Shown: positions 35,501-47,990, counted from the stretch's first letter. The stretch: DNA of 64,000 nt from Ailanthus altissimus (GCA_946807835.1 OX327686.1:17360001-17424000); one strand, 5' to 3'. A program made the numbers and translations. The notes: a model not told the origin generated them from the letters alone.

Positions 35501-36271
35501 TGTTGAAATTGGTGATTCTACAATCATGTATGGCATGAATTTAGATGGATACCAAATGTAGCATCTGCAAGAAGTCTAGTACGCAGTGGTCGTGCGAGTA
35601 AGGAGTAAAATGGAGAGTTTAAAGCAATTATGGAGAAGGGGGTGAAGAAAAGTTAAAGAACCAGCTTTAGGCTAGAATGCTTTGATGCCAATTCTAGAAA
35701 CTTAGGTGCTGTGGCATTGCTAACTTCTTTGAGTAGGTTTTGACTCTTACATGAAATGACACTTATTCCAACTAGTTTTAGAGCTTTGTATGCCTTTGTA
35801 AAGCACTATATAAACCCTTGTAATCCCTTAGAATTGATCAAGTATTAAGAGAGACTCTAAGAGAATAAAGATCTAGGTAGACACTAAGTGCTTATGTGCA
35901 TTAGAGTAGAACTATTGGGGTGATTTTATTCTTGTATGAACAAAAGGAGCACCAAATAGATCCTTTAAGAGTTCTCTGTTATTGTATTCATTGATAAATC
36001 TTTTGTGCGAGATACTGAAAGGTCTTAAGATCATAGTAATCTATGAGATACTTGACAATATAATTGATAAGAGATGATACAATCCCTTGATCCAACGTGG
36101 ATATAGGCTTTTGCTGAATCACGTAAATTAGTTGTATGTGTTCTTATTAGATCTTGTTATTAGTTTTTTTCTTTTATTTACTTATGATCCAATGCCTCCG
36201 CATTAAGTGGGTATTAGTGTGAAAAATTAATCTTTTTGTGAGATTAGTGCTAAAGCTTTTATCCCTTAACA
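35501..36271 (+). repeat. 5' LTR of C1
   Basis: It runs from TGTTGAAATTGG to CCCTTAACA, 771 bp, with a TATA-like CTATATAAAC at about 35807-35816. It aligns throughout to 37728-38511. Confidence 0.85.
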
Positions 36272-36273
36272 AA

Positions 36274-36290
36274 TTGGTATTAGAGACAAG
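36274..36290 (+). other. Primer-binding site of C1
   Basis: ttggtattagagacaag is close to tggtatcagagc, the initiator-Met type usual for plant copia elements, and lies two or three bases after the LTR. Confidence 0.8.
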
Positions 36291-36353
36291 GTTAGAAAAT
36301 ACACTTAGGTGGTATTTAAACTTGGCAAGTCTCAAGCAAGATATAGAGAAATT

Positions 36354-37030
36354 CAATGGGATGAATGACTTCAGTTTATAGAAGGTAAAGGTTAAGGCTC
36401 TACTAGTAAAGGAAGGGCTAGACTTTGCCTTGGAGAAAACTTGATGTACTACTAGCGAAGAGAAGACACCTGTGAAGCCTGGCAAGTTAGAATAGGACAT
36501 CATTCAGAAAAGAGTCTATAGTACTATAATTTTAGAGTTGGGGGATAAATTATTAAGGGCGGTGGCTAGAGAGAATACGACACTGGATATACAGAAGAAG
36601 CTCAATGCCCTATGCATGCTAAAGTCCTTGGTTATTCATCTATATGTGAAAGAAGCTAACCAACTGTTGATGTTCAATGGATATTTATTAAGAGATTATA
36701 TTAATGCCTTCAATAAGATCATTATAGATTTTGAGACCTTAGACATCAAGATTGAGGATGAAGATAAAACTATCATCTTGTTAAGTTTGTTACCATTAAG
36801 CTTTGAGCATTTTTTAGATAAGCTCATGTATGCTAGATAGACTCTTACAATAAAGACTGTTAATGCATTACTAAACTCAAAAGAACGGGGAAACATATTT
36901 AAATTTAACAATACAACATGTTTGGTTATAAGAGGAAAGAAGAACAACCAACATAGAAGGAGATCTAAAAAGTGTTTTTTTTGTAACAAAGAAAGGCACT
37001 TTATAAAGGATTGTCCAAAAGTAAAATAAA
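36354..37030 (+). pseudogene. Copia gag with zinc knuckle (C1)
   Basis: The N-terminus KFNGMNDF and KVKALLVKEGLDFALEKT is cut by stops. An open frame of 100 codons (36538-36840) reads LCMLKSLVIHLYVKEA, YINAFNKIIIDFETLDIKIE and LLSLLPLSFEHFLDKLM. This is the capsid-like gag domain of plant copia elements. The zinc knuckle KCFFCNKERHFIKDCPK (36970-37020) is complete as C-x2-C-x4-H-x4-C. Stops separate the parts. Confidence 0.88.
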
Positions 37031-37079
37031 GGTATGGAGATGCTGCAATAGTATGTCAAGAGGATGGCATCGAAGTTAT

Positions 37080-37440
37080 AGACTCCTTAGTAGCTTTTGA
37101 GGAAACGTACGTTGTTAAATAGATACTAGATTCTGGCTATAATGTCCATATGTGTCCCGACACATCATTGTTCACCAACTACAAAGCCATTAGAGGTAAA
37201 GTACTAATGGGGAATGACATAGTTTAGAGTTCATGGGGTTGGTGACATAAGGATGATAATGTAAGATTGAAAACTTAGGAATTTATATGGTGTAAGGCTT
37301 TTTCCTAAACTTATGAGAAACTTGATATCCTTTCTGAAGCTAGATGAAGAAGGATATTTTATTAGAGCAAAAAAATAAATATTGAAGATAGTAAAATGAT
37401 CTATAATGATTAAAGGTTAGAAGCACAAAGTGGGGCTTTA
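37080..37440 (+). pseudogene. Copia protease remnant (C1)
   Basis: ILDSGYNVHMCPDTSLFTNY carries the aspartic-protease triplet DSG, followed by KVLMGND. Decayed frames after it resemble the usual LISFLKLDEEGY and MKG-type segments before integrase. Several frameshifts are present, and sequence then jumps to the polypurine tract near 37715-37727. Confidence 0.82.
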
Positions 37441-37727
37441 TATGCTCGATAGGATAACCGAAGTTAGCCTAACATGAGGTATTGGGGTAATACAAACCAC
37501 GAGATAATAACCAAATCAAACTCACTAAAGTAATGAGAGTCGAAAGGGAATGCGTCGTATCTATACCCTTTGCAAGGAGAATTTCACCTTTGGAGACTAA
37601 AATCACGAGCTTATGATGAGTTATGTCTAAATACAAACTTAACTAGAATTAACTCTGGGTAATAGAGTATTAGTGTGGATGGATTTAGAAGCTTTCTTAT
37701 AAAGAGATTTTGGATCAAAGAGGGGTT

Positions 37728-38511
37728 TGTCAGAATTGCTGATTCAAAAATCATGTATGGTTATGAATTAAGATAGATACCAAATGAAGAGTAGGTAAGA
37801 AGTCTAGTGCGTAGTGATTATATGAGGAAGTAGTAAAATGAAGAGTTTGAAGGGAGGAAAAGGTTGAAGAAAAGTCGAGGAACAAGCTGCAAGCCAGAAC
37901 ACCATGATGCCAACCAACTAGCTATATAGTGGTACGACAAGGTTGCACTAGTGTTGGGGCGTCGAATCGCAGTGCCACAGTGTCTAACTTTGGGAAAATT
38001 CATTTTTAGCTTAAGTTTGACTTTTTTGAGTAGGTTTTGGACTCTTACACAAAATGACTCTTATTTCAACTATTTTTAGGGTTTCTTAGTCCTTTGTAAA
38101 GCATTAAAAGAGACTCCAAGAGAGAATAGAGAGGTAGGTAGACATTAAGTGCTTGTGTGCATTAGAGAGGAACCATACGATTGTCTTTGTTCTTGTGTGA
38201 ACAAAAGGAACACCAAATAAATCATTTGAAAGTTCTCTATTGTATTCTGTGATAAATCTCTTGTGAGAAATACAGAGAGAGGTCTTAAGACCGTCATAAT
38301 CTAGGAGATACCAGGTGATCTAATTAATAAGATAAGTTAGGATCTCTTGATCCATTGTGGACGTAGGCTTTGCTGAACCACATAAATTGGTTATGTGTAT
38401 TCTTATTAGATTTTGTTCTTATTTGTATAGATCTAGTGTTTCGGCATTAAATAGGTATTACTGCGGACAGCTAATATTTAATGAGATTAGTGCTAAGGCT
38501 TTTATCCTTCA
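37728..38511 (+). repeat. 3' LTR of C1
   Basis: It starts TGTCAGAATTGCTG after the purine-rich aaagaggggtt and ends near ATCCTTCA. The two LTRs differ at many sites, and the 3' copy has an extra GC-richer stretch (about 37915-37985), so the insertion is old. Confidence 0.8.
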
Positions 38512-38911
38512 ATATTTATTGAATTAAAGTATTAATTAAATTTATAGTGTAACATGCGTATAATTTTAATCATATCTAATCAGCATTAAATGGTTGAAAT
38601 GGTTGTTGAAAGAAGAATAATAACATATAAATTAGATGTGTTAAGGCTTGAGGCCATTGCTCACACATCTAATTTTTTTATATTTCAATTTATCAATCAA
38701 TATGAAACAAAAAGGGGAATGATGTTTCCGCAGTAGCAGCGGCAACAACAACAACAACATCAGTGTTCTCTTTGCCCTGCCAAACTAATTAACTATGTAT
38801 GAAGTACTAATTCAATAGGAAGGAAATGAATATCCTCTTCTTTAATTCAAGCCACCCTCGCCCTAATTCTTTAATACCATCTACCAAGTTTCTAAGTATG
38901 ATCAGTGAAGT
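38512..38911. other. Unassigned spacer
   Basis: No gene seen. A CAA/ACA microsatellite-like run lies at about 38740-38758. Confidence 0.5.
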
Positions 38912-41900
38912 TTTCAATTTCTAAGAACCTCTAGAAACTACGCCCTTGGATCTTTGCTAAAATCTTAAATTCGGCCCTTCATTATACTCTAAATGGTTCT
39001 AGGAATCCTTCTTTAGAATTAGACCATCCTCTAACAAAACAAAACATTCTGACTCTCAAGTCAGTAATCAGCAAAGGCATTTGTACTGTGTGTATGAGTG
39101 TTTCAAGCAAATGGGTTCTTTGTTAATGCAAAGATTTATCTTAATCTCTATGTGTATTTCTCTGTGAATGTGTATGTTAATGCCTATAATACAAAGATAT
39201 AGTGTTCTATTACATTGAATCAGCTATGATGAGAAGATCTTTAATCCGTTTTAGGATTGAGGAGATGTATTCAGTTCTAGATTAACCCTTATCTCTCGCA
39301 AAGAGAAGTCTTACTGTGACTCTTCTCGCGTGTTTTAATAGGTTCCTTAATGGAATTTAGTCTAATTCAAAAACCAAATTCATGACAATTATATCATATA
39401 ATGCAATTGTAATTAAATTATGACTTTATCTTGTTCAGATAATCAGTATGCATTGAGATTAATCAAATAATAAGAAACGTGTTTGAACCTGACCCAAGTT
39501 TCTCGCCCATTTTTTGTTAAAAAATGCGAGAGAACTTGAGTTAAAATTGGATTATGCCACGTGCTCAAATTTGAGTCTATCTTGTTTAGAGGGGTATTGC
39601 GGTAATTTTTGGTACCTTTAGGCTCGTTTTTTTGGGTTTGACAACTCTCTAGGTCTATCAGTTTCGTTATGTTAGTTTCTGTTTGGACTTTTTGGCTAAT
39701 GTGTCTTAATATTTCTTTAAGCAGCAAGGTTTTTTTAATTGAGCTGAGCCATTAATAGGGCCTTGACCAAATATGGGCCCAACAAATGGGCCCCCTATAA
39801 GTAAAGTAGTACGCTATCATTTTGTGCTCAAATGCTTGGAATACATTGCTTCAGTTAAATCAATTGTCAGACTAATTAAAGTACATGTCTTTTTCTTTTA
39901 AAAATTTTGCTTGTCATATCAGACATAACATTTTATAGGAAACCCTTTGAATTTGGGAAACGTTCACCGACTCAAAAAGGGACACTTTGTTTTCACTTTT
40001 CACCTATATAAATAAGGCCCACTTTTTATCTTTATCATTACGCTTTTATCTTTCTAAAATTTCCTCTTCCACAAAAAAAAAAAAAGCTCTCAACTTTCTT
40101 TCTTTAGTCTTCGAAATCTCACAATTATAACGAAGGATATCAATAAATACACCATCACTGAATTGAAAAAAGTGTTTGCCATCCCAGATGTCAGAATTCA
40201 TATCTTGCTCAGGGGGACTATCACAGAGATCTTCCTGGTGTTTGTCGAGGGGAGCTTCCTTTATTCTGTGAGCACTTTAAGTGCTTTTGGTTCCCTGTGC
40301 CTCCCTTGATTCTTGAGTTCCTTTACATTACGACGCTCTCTCATCTTCAAGTTCATCCTAATGTTTTCTAACTTCTTCAGGATGTTTTCATCCTGAACCA
40401 TATGATGAACCCTCCCTATTACTTGACCTTTTATGATGTATTTCCCACATACTGCCTTATTTGCCCAAAATATAACTACTTTTAGCAGCTCAAGGGTTCA
40501 ACGAAGTTCTTTGATTTCTTTTATGCCAAATGGCTGGCTTCGTAGAATTTGCTATCGTTGTCAGTGGATAATAAAAGAACCCTAACTTTTGTTTGAAGTA
40601 AATGATGCGATATTTCTATATCTTATAACTAAGTGCAAGTATACACTATCGTATGCAAGTAATAAAGGGACTAATTAGTCGGATATCGAACCCACATGGA
40701 TAATTTCTTCTTTTAAACCAATTACTAAACTTATATCTTCCTAATAATTATTCAGAAAAATAAAAATCTAAGAATGAATGCAGAAAATATAAAAATAAAA
40801 ATACAATGCAAAGAGACTTAGGTGATAGCAATGTAGAGAAAACCTAGGATTAATATTATCCCTCAATATGCTTTTTAATAATTAATCTTCTAATATTTAA
40901 CTCACTTAGTCTTTATTATTGATCAAGACACTAATGTATTCACAAGCCTCTTCCAAGGTCATGCAAGTATACCTTAATTTACCAAATACCTATATTCCTA
41001 TGGTACTTGTAATAAACTAAGATTCATTAAGATTAGGTCTTATTGATCATACATGCCAACTAGGTATATTCCTATCCTAAGTTGAAACTTGCATATGTAG
41101 CATTGAATATTACTCTACAATCATGCATCACATTACCTAGATCTAAATATATTGATTCCTCTTCCGCGTTTATCAACATATTACCAACTCATTCACCATA
41201 TATTGGTCAGATATATTGAAGCATTAAACACAAGTAATTTAAATAATAAAGGACTATATTTATTAAATACTAAAAGATATGGCAATTTAAGTGCACATAT
41301 TGAGTTCAAATATTAACCCTAGAAAATAAATTAGTTCATAGCTACAAGAGAATCACAGTAATAAAAATAAAAATAAAACATGATACAATCACAAACCGAT
41401 ATAGACATCGAATTGCTTTTGATTGATGTTGCTCTGGATTCTTGGTGCTCTTGAACTGCTCTAAGTTCTCTTTTTCTTGGCCTAGGTTCTTCTCTGGTCT
41501 CTCTTTACGTCTGGGGTCGAGTGGCATTTTATAGGGTTTGATTTAAATTTGAAAAACTCAATTCTGGTGGCACTAGGATTCGCGCTACCGTTGGCGCGCT
41601 ATGCAGTTGTCGCTGGGGCGCTGCATGAAAACAGCTTCATCGCTGGAGTGGTGAGCTGATAACACTGAGGCTCTGGAGCGTCGCTGGAGCGATGACTATC
41701 TGTCGCTGGAGCGCCAGATGCAATTTAAATAGGTCTTTTTCCTATTTCGATCACTATTCCAGAGCTGGGGCGACAATACTTGTGGCGCGGGGGCGCTGGA
41801 CTCATATTTTGAAAACTTTGCATTTTAGTCCCTATTTTTGCTCCTTTTGCATTCGTTTTTTAAATTTCGTTCAAGTTCCTATAAATAACAATAAAGCACA

Positions 41901-42290
41901 TAAATAGCCATCTATTCTCATAAAAAAATAAAATATCAAAATAAAATCATGAGAAAATATATGCAATTTTGCCCTTATCAGTAAACACTACTTTTCGAGC
42001 TTTTGACTATAAGATAGCTTCTACGCTTCCCTCTATCACAGGGAGGGAATATTTCTTAAAACATTTCTTTTGGAACTGTTTAGTAATCTACGCATATCTA
42101 CAATCCGGCCATGCTGCAGAAGTTCCAAAGCCTAAAATGGATCAAGTTCCTTCCGTGCGCTCTCTTATATAATCGGGGTGTGTGGACTTTCACTCTTCCA
42201 AACATTGCTACTGGGACTCCTCCCTTTGATGCTAGAGGTTTCACCCATAAGATCACTTGGTTGGAGTTCATTTAGGAGGAAGTCCTATTT
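38912..42290 (+). pseudogene. Transposon-like gene copy T-A, promoter and first exon, split by S2
   Basis: 38912-40597 plus 41981-42290 align along their length to 45487-47330. There is about 1.1 kb of shared upstream DNA and a TATA-like CTATATAAATAAG at 40003-40015. Then a coding start has lost its ATG: the position aligned to 46618 reads ATA. The frame begins KDINKYTITELKKVFAIPDV and shifts soon after. Homology ends near 42290. The protein type resembles plant proteins labelled 'putative gypsy type transposon' (Transposase_28 family, from memory), which I cannot verify here. Confidence 0.6.
40603..41980 (-). mobile_element. Solo LTR S2 (same family as S1)
   Basis: It is 1378 bp with TG...CA ends and GTAAA on both sides (40598-40602 and 41981-41985). 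The paralogous copy T-B carries the uninterrupted site at about 47094-47098 (aagtaaacaat). It aligns along its length to S1, with small deletions in the GC-rich repeat zone. Confidence 0.92.
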
Positions 42291-42640
42291 GCATGTTAAT
42301 GTTGGCGGATCTAATATACGTACGAGTGTATGCACGTGTAATTGTGTCTATTGCCTAAATATGTATCATATACGAATTTAAGTCCAACGGAAGCGTGAAA
42401 CATGCAATAAACACAATAAATAACATATATTAATCGCATTAATATATAAGGAAGGTTTGAGAACTCATCTCAACGTATAACTTTATACACGTATTTTTCT
42501 GGACCAACTCACGGGCAGTTCTAGTCACCAACATGGTAAGCTTGATGAGCTAAAACAGTAGCCCTATATTCAGCACGGGATTAACTTTTAATCTCCAAAA
42601 TGACCGGTGTGTGGTTTTATCCTTTTTTTTCCAAAAGAAT
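42291..42640. other. Unassigned spacer
   Basis: No feature is recognised. It follows the point where T-A stops matching T-B. Confidence 0.45.
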
Positions 42641-43305
42641 AAAAAATGGTGTAAGCTTTTAGAGGTTCCATGCTGCGTAAAGAGGTGACAAGTCTCTACA
42701 ATGCAGCTGGGAGGATCATTTTGCTTCTATCATCTCCCTAGAATGGTTAAAGGATTACTTTTGGTTGCCTTCTCTTTTGTAATAGTGTAACCTTTCAGAG
42801 GTTCTAGGCCGTGTAGAGGGGTAATAGGTCTCGACAATGCGTTAAGGGGATTATTTTTCTTATACCATCTCCTTAGAATGGTTGGAAGATTGCTTTTGAC
42901 TACCTCCTCCCCTGTAACAACATAACCTTTCAGTGATTCCAAGCTGTATAAAGGGGCGATAGGTCTCTAAAGCGTACCTGAGGGGATCATTTTCTGCGTA
43001 ATTGTTATCAGAAGTTCTAGGTCATATAGAGGGGGCGATAGGTCTCTACAATGCGTCTCTTCAAAATAGTTGGAAGATTTTTTTTAGCCGTTTCCTCCTC
43101 TATAATGGCACAAGACAGTGTAGAGGGTTAGTAGGGGTCTACATCAGCTCTAGGGGGATTATCTGGTTTGCCATTTCCCCGGAACGACTGAAAGATCGCT
43201 TTTGGATGTCTCTTTCTTTGTAATGGCACCAAACCATTTTATCAAATAGAGGATTAATAGGTTTGGAGGGATCATTTTCTGGCCATCTCCCTAGAACGAC
43301 ATGGT
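42641..43305. repeat. Degenerate tandem repeat, unit about 148 bp, 4 to 5 copies
   Basis: Each unit has a block like gaggggcgataggtctctac, then gaggggatcattttct, then catctccctagaatgg and a T-rich ttgcttttgactgcctcct-like segment. Copies begin near 42660, 42800, 42945, 43010 and 43110, with uneven spacing from internal deletions. Small open frames on either strand here are by-products. Confidence 0.75.
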
Positions 43306-44089
43306 TTCTTAAGTTTATGGCAATATCAGTATTATAATTAATATTATATGGAAAATAGTAAATGCATAGAACTTGGATGTGCCCCATAAAGTTGGGATAG
43401 TTCATTTGTCATAATCTGTGTTGGATAGGTTCCACGTCTATGTGGGTAGTGATTTCAATTGCAGCAAATGTGAAACTTCTTGAAAAGCTTCCAAGATACG
43501 ATGGATACCTTTTTTAATTCTAATATTGGTTCCTCTTCTTCGATTTGTATTAAATAGGTTCCCTGAGCCAACTTTGGCTTCGCAGGATCCTTCCCATATC
43601 TTGGGCATTATTTTTGAAACAAGGTTTATGAAGTAGAAAATTAATACATATACTTTAAGTTAAAAATAAATGGAATTAGAAAGAAAATATATGTCTCCAT
43701 TCTTTTCTAATTTAGAGGAAGCGTAGGTTCCATTTTTCTTATTTTTCTCTCTTTTAATGGTCGGAACACAACAAGAACCATATTGAAGTTTCTGTATGAA
43801 TGAAGGCCGGAAGCTTTTATATGAATAGAACGCTTCGAGCAAAAAGACACGGTTCCAACGCTATGATTAGCTACAGCGAAGGCAATTTCTGTGAAGGTAA
43901 AAAGGTTCCCCTTTTTAGCCTTAATAATTTTCTGTTGAGGGCCTTTCTGCCATATTGAAAGTACTATGGTAAAGTTGATATTTCAGAAATATCGAATGAT
44001 TTGACTGAAATTGAACATGTCAGGTACCTTTCTACAATTACCAAAAAGTATTTGGTTTCCAAAAGAATTCTTCTAAACGCAGAGGGGGC
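43306..44089. other. Unassigned spacer
   Basis: No conserved domain is seen in the short ORFs (for example 43660-43842 on the minus strand). Confidence 0.45.
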
Positions 44090-44700
44090 TGACTGATATT
44101 ATCCAGTAAAGCCCTAATCGCCCTCACGGCGTGCATTCTGCTTTTTGCCGGCTAGTTTTTAGCCATCGCGGGCAGCCGTAAGAAGGTTCCCATCCGGTGG
44201 CGAACTCAAGAACAGGTTGAAGGCGTGGCACGACAGTTAACGTGAGTTCTCTAACCGGCATTTTCGGTCGAAACTTTGATCAAGAGAGGGGAGTGGCTGA
44301 ATTGGCTTGTGTCTTTGGTTTGGGTTTTCCTGATGACGTCAGGCGGTGGGAACCGAGTAGGATGGTTGGCCAGGAATGTCTGTCTTCGATTGAATGTTTC
44401 CCGCCGGTTATAAACGTTCCGGCGCCACGGAGGAAGGTGGCGGACTGCACTGTTCAGCTTTGTTCTTGCTCCTTTTGCAGTGATTTGGAACCACGTAGCA
44501 GTGCTGGCTGTACATTTCTGTCCCGAACAGAGTGCCTCTGGTCGGCAACGGTTGCTTCGGTGCAGTGATTGCTGGCTAGTGAGCGGCGGCCAAGGCTCAA
44601 ACTTGGTGGCGGTGCCTGCTATTCGTTTTTGTTTCTCAGTTTCCGAATCTACAGGCGGCATGGGACTTCCATGCATAATTTTCGTTTGAATCGTCCTGGA
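44090..44700. other. GC-rich gene-like island of unknown origin
   Basis: About 600 bp with much higher GC than its surroundings. It carries overlapping open frames of 108 codons (44242-44568, plus) and 153 codons (44251-44712, minus). The plus strand has possible splice signals, for example gccgtaagaagg near 44190 and ccttttgcag before tgatttgg near 44480. Neither frame has a motif I recognise. It could be a captured gene fragment, a non-coding RNA exon, or part of the T-type element. The minus-strand frame, though longer, is rich in Thr, Arg and Pro and may only reflect base composition. Confidence 0.4.
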
Positions 44701-45486
44701 ATATTGCACCAAAAAGCTATTGGTGCGATGCTAATCATGCTTCACTTTGAGGCACTGAATTCCATTCCCTTTGTAAGCATTCTATTGCATTATTTTTTCG
44801 GTTCCATGTAATCATGCATTCTCTCGTGGCTGTCAATTCTAAATCTTTTTTTTATTTCTCTTTCTTTCTCATGTGCAACTGATTCCTTTGGCTTGTTTTG
44901 TTTTTGTTTGTAGCTAGTCCATGCATGTCTCAACCAACGAGCCTTTGCATCTTTGCAATCTCTACTCATTGATTGAGGGGCATGTATGTTTCTCGGGTTC
45001 CTCTTCAGGTTTGTAATTCATTGAATTATTTCTCCGACTTCAGTCCTTTTGATTTTTTTAATTTATTTTTTCTGCGTGAGGCTCCTTCTCTTTGGCTCTA
45101 TTTGCTTCCTGATTTGTTTATTCCTCTATTTTGTTCGTGCATTCAATATTACTTCCACGAAATTTGCATTGACACGGAAGTGAGCCATGCTCGGATTGGT
45201 GGCTGCGCGTTTTTGTTTCTTCTCCGTTGCTGAAGCAGCCAAAGAATTCGTGGCCACTTTGACAAATTTTAGTTGCCTCCCGGATGATGACCTGCAGAAA
45301 GTCCTCTTGACAAACACTTGAGAATGAAACATAAATTTAATTCGTTAAGGATATATATCGTAAATCAACAATGGAAAGAAAAATAATGAAGAAAGAAAAA
45401 ATATCTAATTTTCTTTTATTATGTGATCTTCTTTTAGAATCGTTTTCCTTTCTTCTTTTTCGGCTTTTCATTCAATTTTTTCTACG
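44701..45486. other. Unassigned spacer
   Basis: T-rich, with short ORFs and no recognised motif. No transposon terminus is defined. Confidence 0.45.
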
Positions 45487-46490
45487 GTCTGCATAACTGA
45501 AGTTCCCGATTTTTGAGAATTTCTAAAATTACTTCTACGCCTTTTAATATTTGATGGAATCTTGAATTTGGCCATTCCTCTTCCTTTAAATGATTTTTGG
45601 AACCCTTCTTTAGAGCAAGACCATCCTCCTGTAAAAAAAATACTTTGACGCTCAAGTTTGTAATCAGCAAAGGCAATCTTGCAATCTCTATATGTATCTT
45701 TATATGAATGTGTATGCCAATTCTCATAATCGAATTATGAGTGCCCTTTCATAGCGCAAAGATACAATGTTCTATTATAGTGTAATCTAGTATGATGAGA
45801 CGATCTTTAATCCATTTTAAGATTGAAGAGATGTATTTAGTTCTGGATTGACCCTTATCTCTCATGAAGAGAAGTCTTATAGTGACTTTCCTAATGTGTT
45901 TTAATAGGTTCCTTGATGGAATTTAGTCCAATTCTAAAATCAAATTCACGGCAGTCATATCATATAATGCAATTATTATCAAATTACGACTTTATCTTGT
46001 TTAGATAATTAATATGCATTGGGCTTAATCAAATAAAAGAAAAAGTGTTCGAACCTTACCCAAGTTTCTTGCTCGTTTTTTGTTTAAAATTGCGAGAGAA
46101 CTTAAGGTTGAATTGGACTCTACCACATGCTCAAGCTGGAGTTTATCTTGTTGAGGTGTATTTTAGTAATTTTAGAACCTGTGGGCATGTTGGGTCGACA
46201 ACTCTCTGGGCCTGTCAATTCGCTATCTCTGTTCTTCAAGCAGCAAGGCTTCTTTATTTGGGTCGAGCCATTAGTTGAGCCTTGATCAAATATGGGCTCA
46301 ACAGATGCCCTCCCCAATAAGTGAAGTAATGCGTTGCCATTTTGTGCTCAAATGCTTGGGATGTACTTTTTCAATTAAACTAATTTTCAGACAAATTAAA
46401 ATACATGTCTTCTTCTTTTGAAACTCCTGCATGTTATGTCAGACATAACATTCCTCCACTCGCAAAGGGACATGTTTTTTTACTTTTCAT

Positions 46491-46503
46491 CTATATAAAT
46501 AGA
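46491..46503 (+). promoter_or_regulatory. TATA-like box of T-B
   Basis: CTATATAAATAGA lies about 120 bp before the ATG at 46618 and is conserved with T-A (CTATATAAATAAG). The distance fits a plant core promoter with a short leader. Confidence 0.65.
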
Positions 46504-46617
46504 GCTCAGTCTCTATCTTTATCACTATGCTTCTATCTTTCAGAAATTTCCTCTTCTATCAACCCAAAAAAAAAAACTCTAAACTTTCTTTCTTTAGTCT
46601 TTGAAAGTCTCATAACT

Positions 46618-47990
46618 ATGGTGAAGGATATCAATCAATACACCATCGCTGAATTAAAAAAAGATTTTTCCATCCCAGACATCATCAAAATCCGTATCTT
46701 GCTCGGGGGGGACTCTCAAAGAGATCCTTTTAATGTTCATCATGGGGAGCTTCATTTATTATGTGAGAACCTTAAGTGCTTTTAGTTACCTGTGCCTTCC
46801 TTAATTCTTGATTTTCTTTACATTACGGAGCTTTCTCCTCTTTAAGTACATCCTAATGTTTTCTACCTTATTCAAAATGTTTCTATCCTGAACCATATGA
46901 TGAACCATCCCTACTGTTTGACCCTTTACGATGTTTTTCTCACATACAGCCTAATCTGGCCAAAATAGAACTACTTTTGGTAGCCTAAAGGTTCAAGGAA
47001 GTTCATTAAGGTTTTTGATGCCAAATAGGCTGGCTTTGAAGAATTCGATATCATTGTCAATGGGGAATGGAAGAACCCTAATCTTCTATTTTAAGTAAAC
47101 AATACCTTTGGGGCTTTTGACTGGAAGACAACTTTCACGCTTTCCTTTATCCCAAGGTGGGAACGTTTTTTGAAATAATTCTTTTAGAACCATCCAATAA
47201 TCTAAGAGCACATCCATAATCCAGAAATGCTAGAGAAGTTACAGAGCATAGGAGGTATCAGGTTCCTTCTGTGCGCTCCCTCATATGATCAAGGTGTATG
47301 GACTCTCACTCCTCTGGACCTCGGAATTATAAAGAGGTCCTTTTTGTAGGACGGGGGCAGAGAGACAGGGATATCTACTCTTTTCTGTCCTACCATCATT
47401 TTTTCTCAGATATCAGTAAGTACTTTCTCTATTTTAGGAACTTTTTTTCTTTTGCTTTTACCTTAATTATATTTTAACTGTCTTGTGTCAGCTAGTCGTA
47501 TTGAATCGGTCTGGGTGACCCATGAAGGAGAAGTGATCGACTTTTCCATGTCTAGCCACTCTATGGAAGCTAGTGAAGGGTCAGATCCTGTTGCTGCCAC
47601 TGTAATGGTTCCCAAATAGGAAGCACAAATCCTTATGCCAATAGATCCTTCAAATTCAATGCCAGTGAAGTCGGAGGCCTCTGTTTCACTAACGGAGCTC
47701 AATCAAAGGTTCTTGCTCCTTCAAGAGAAGCTCCAACAGTTTTTTAGTCTTCAGTGTTGAAAGAGAAAGGTAAATATTCTCCATTACCTTTTCCTTCTAT
47801 CTCTTCTTTAGGACATAATTGATCTTTTAATCTTGTTTTCTTTTAGTACTCTAGACTTTTATAGAGGATCTTCTAGATGTGTTGTCCAACCTTTTTCCTC
47901 TGTAGAAGCTACAGACGAAGAGAAAGGGTTCCAATATGGTTACGAACGTTGAAAAGGCTTTAAAACCGATATGGGTGGTGCAGACATTCA
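46618..47990 (+). pseudogene. T-B coding region, spliced, broken (Transposase_28-like, uncertain)
   Basis: The ATG at 46618 opens MVKDINQYTIAELKKDFSIP, and the first stop is at 46785. Read through stops, the frame gives HPNVFYLIQNVSILNHMMN, GEWKNPNLLF and FGAFDWKTTFTLSFIPRWER. At least four stops look like decayed Trp or Gln codons. Further on, ATATCA followed by gtaagtactttc (from about 47416) and tcttgtgtcag (to about 47490) look like an intron. A second possible intron runs from gtaaatattctcc (about 47770) to ttttcttttag (about 47845). Between them SRIESVWVTHEGEVIDFSMS and SEASVSLTELNQRFLLLQEK form an open stretch. The family assignment rests on recall of INQYTVAELK-like starts in plant transposon proteins. 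Confidence 0.5.

Larger units (their letters stand above)
35501..38511 (+). mobile_element. Copia element C1 with gag and protease only
   Basis: Two LTRs (35501-36271 and about 37728-38511) flank about 1.45 kb of internal DNA with gag, zinc knuckle and protease. Integrase, RT and RNase H are absent. AT-rich matching flanks (atatttat on both sides) are consistent with a target duplication, though its exact size is ambiguous. The short internal region marks it as a non-autonomous deletion derivative. Confidence 0.85.

Noticed and set aside
38740..38758. CAA/ACA run as a possible CRISPR-like or regulatory repeat
   Set aside because: It is a short simple-sequence repeat, and the genome is eukaryotic.
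43660..43842. Minus-strand 60-codon frame as organelle-derived DNA
   Set aside because: It has a faint organellar look but no gene or motif I can name, so I left it unassigned.
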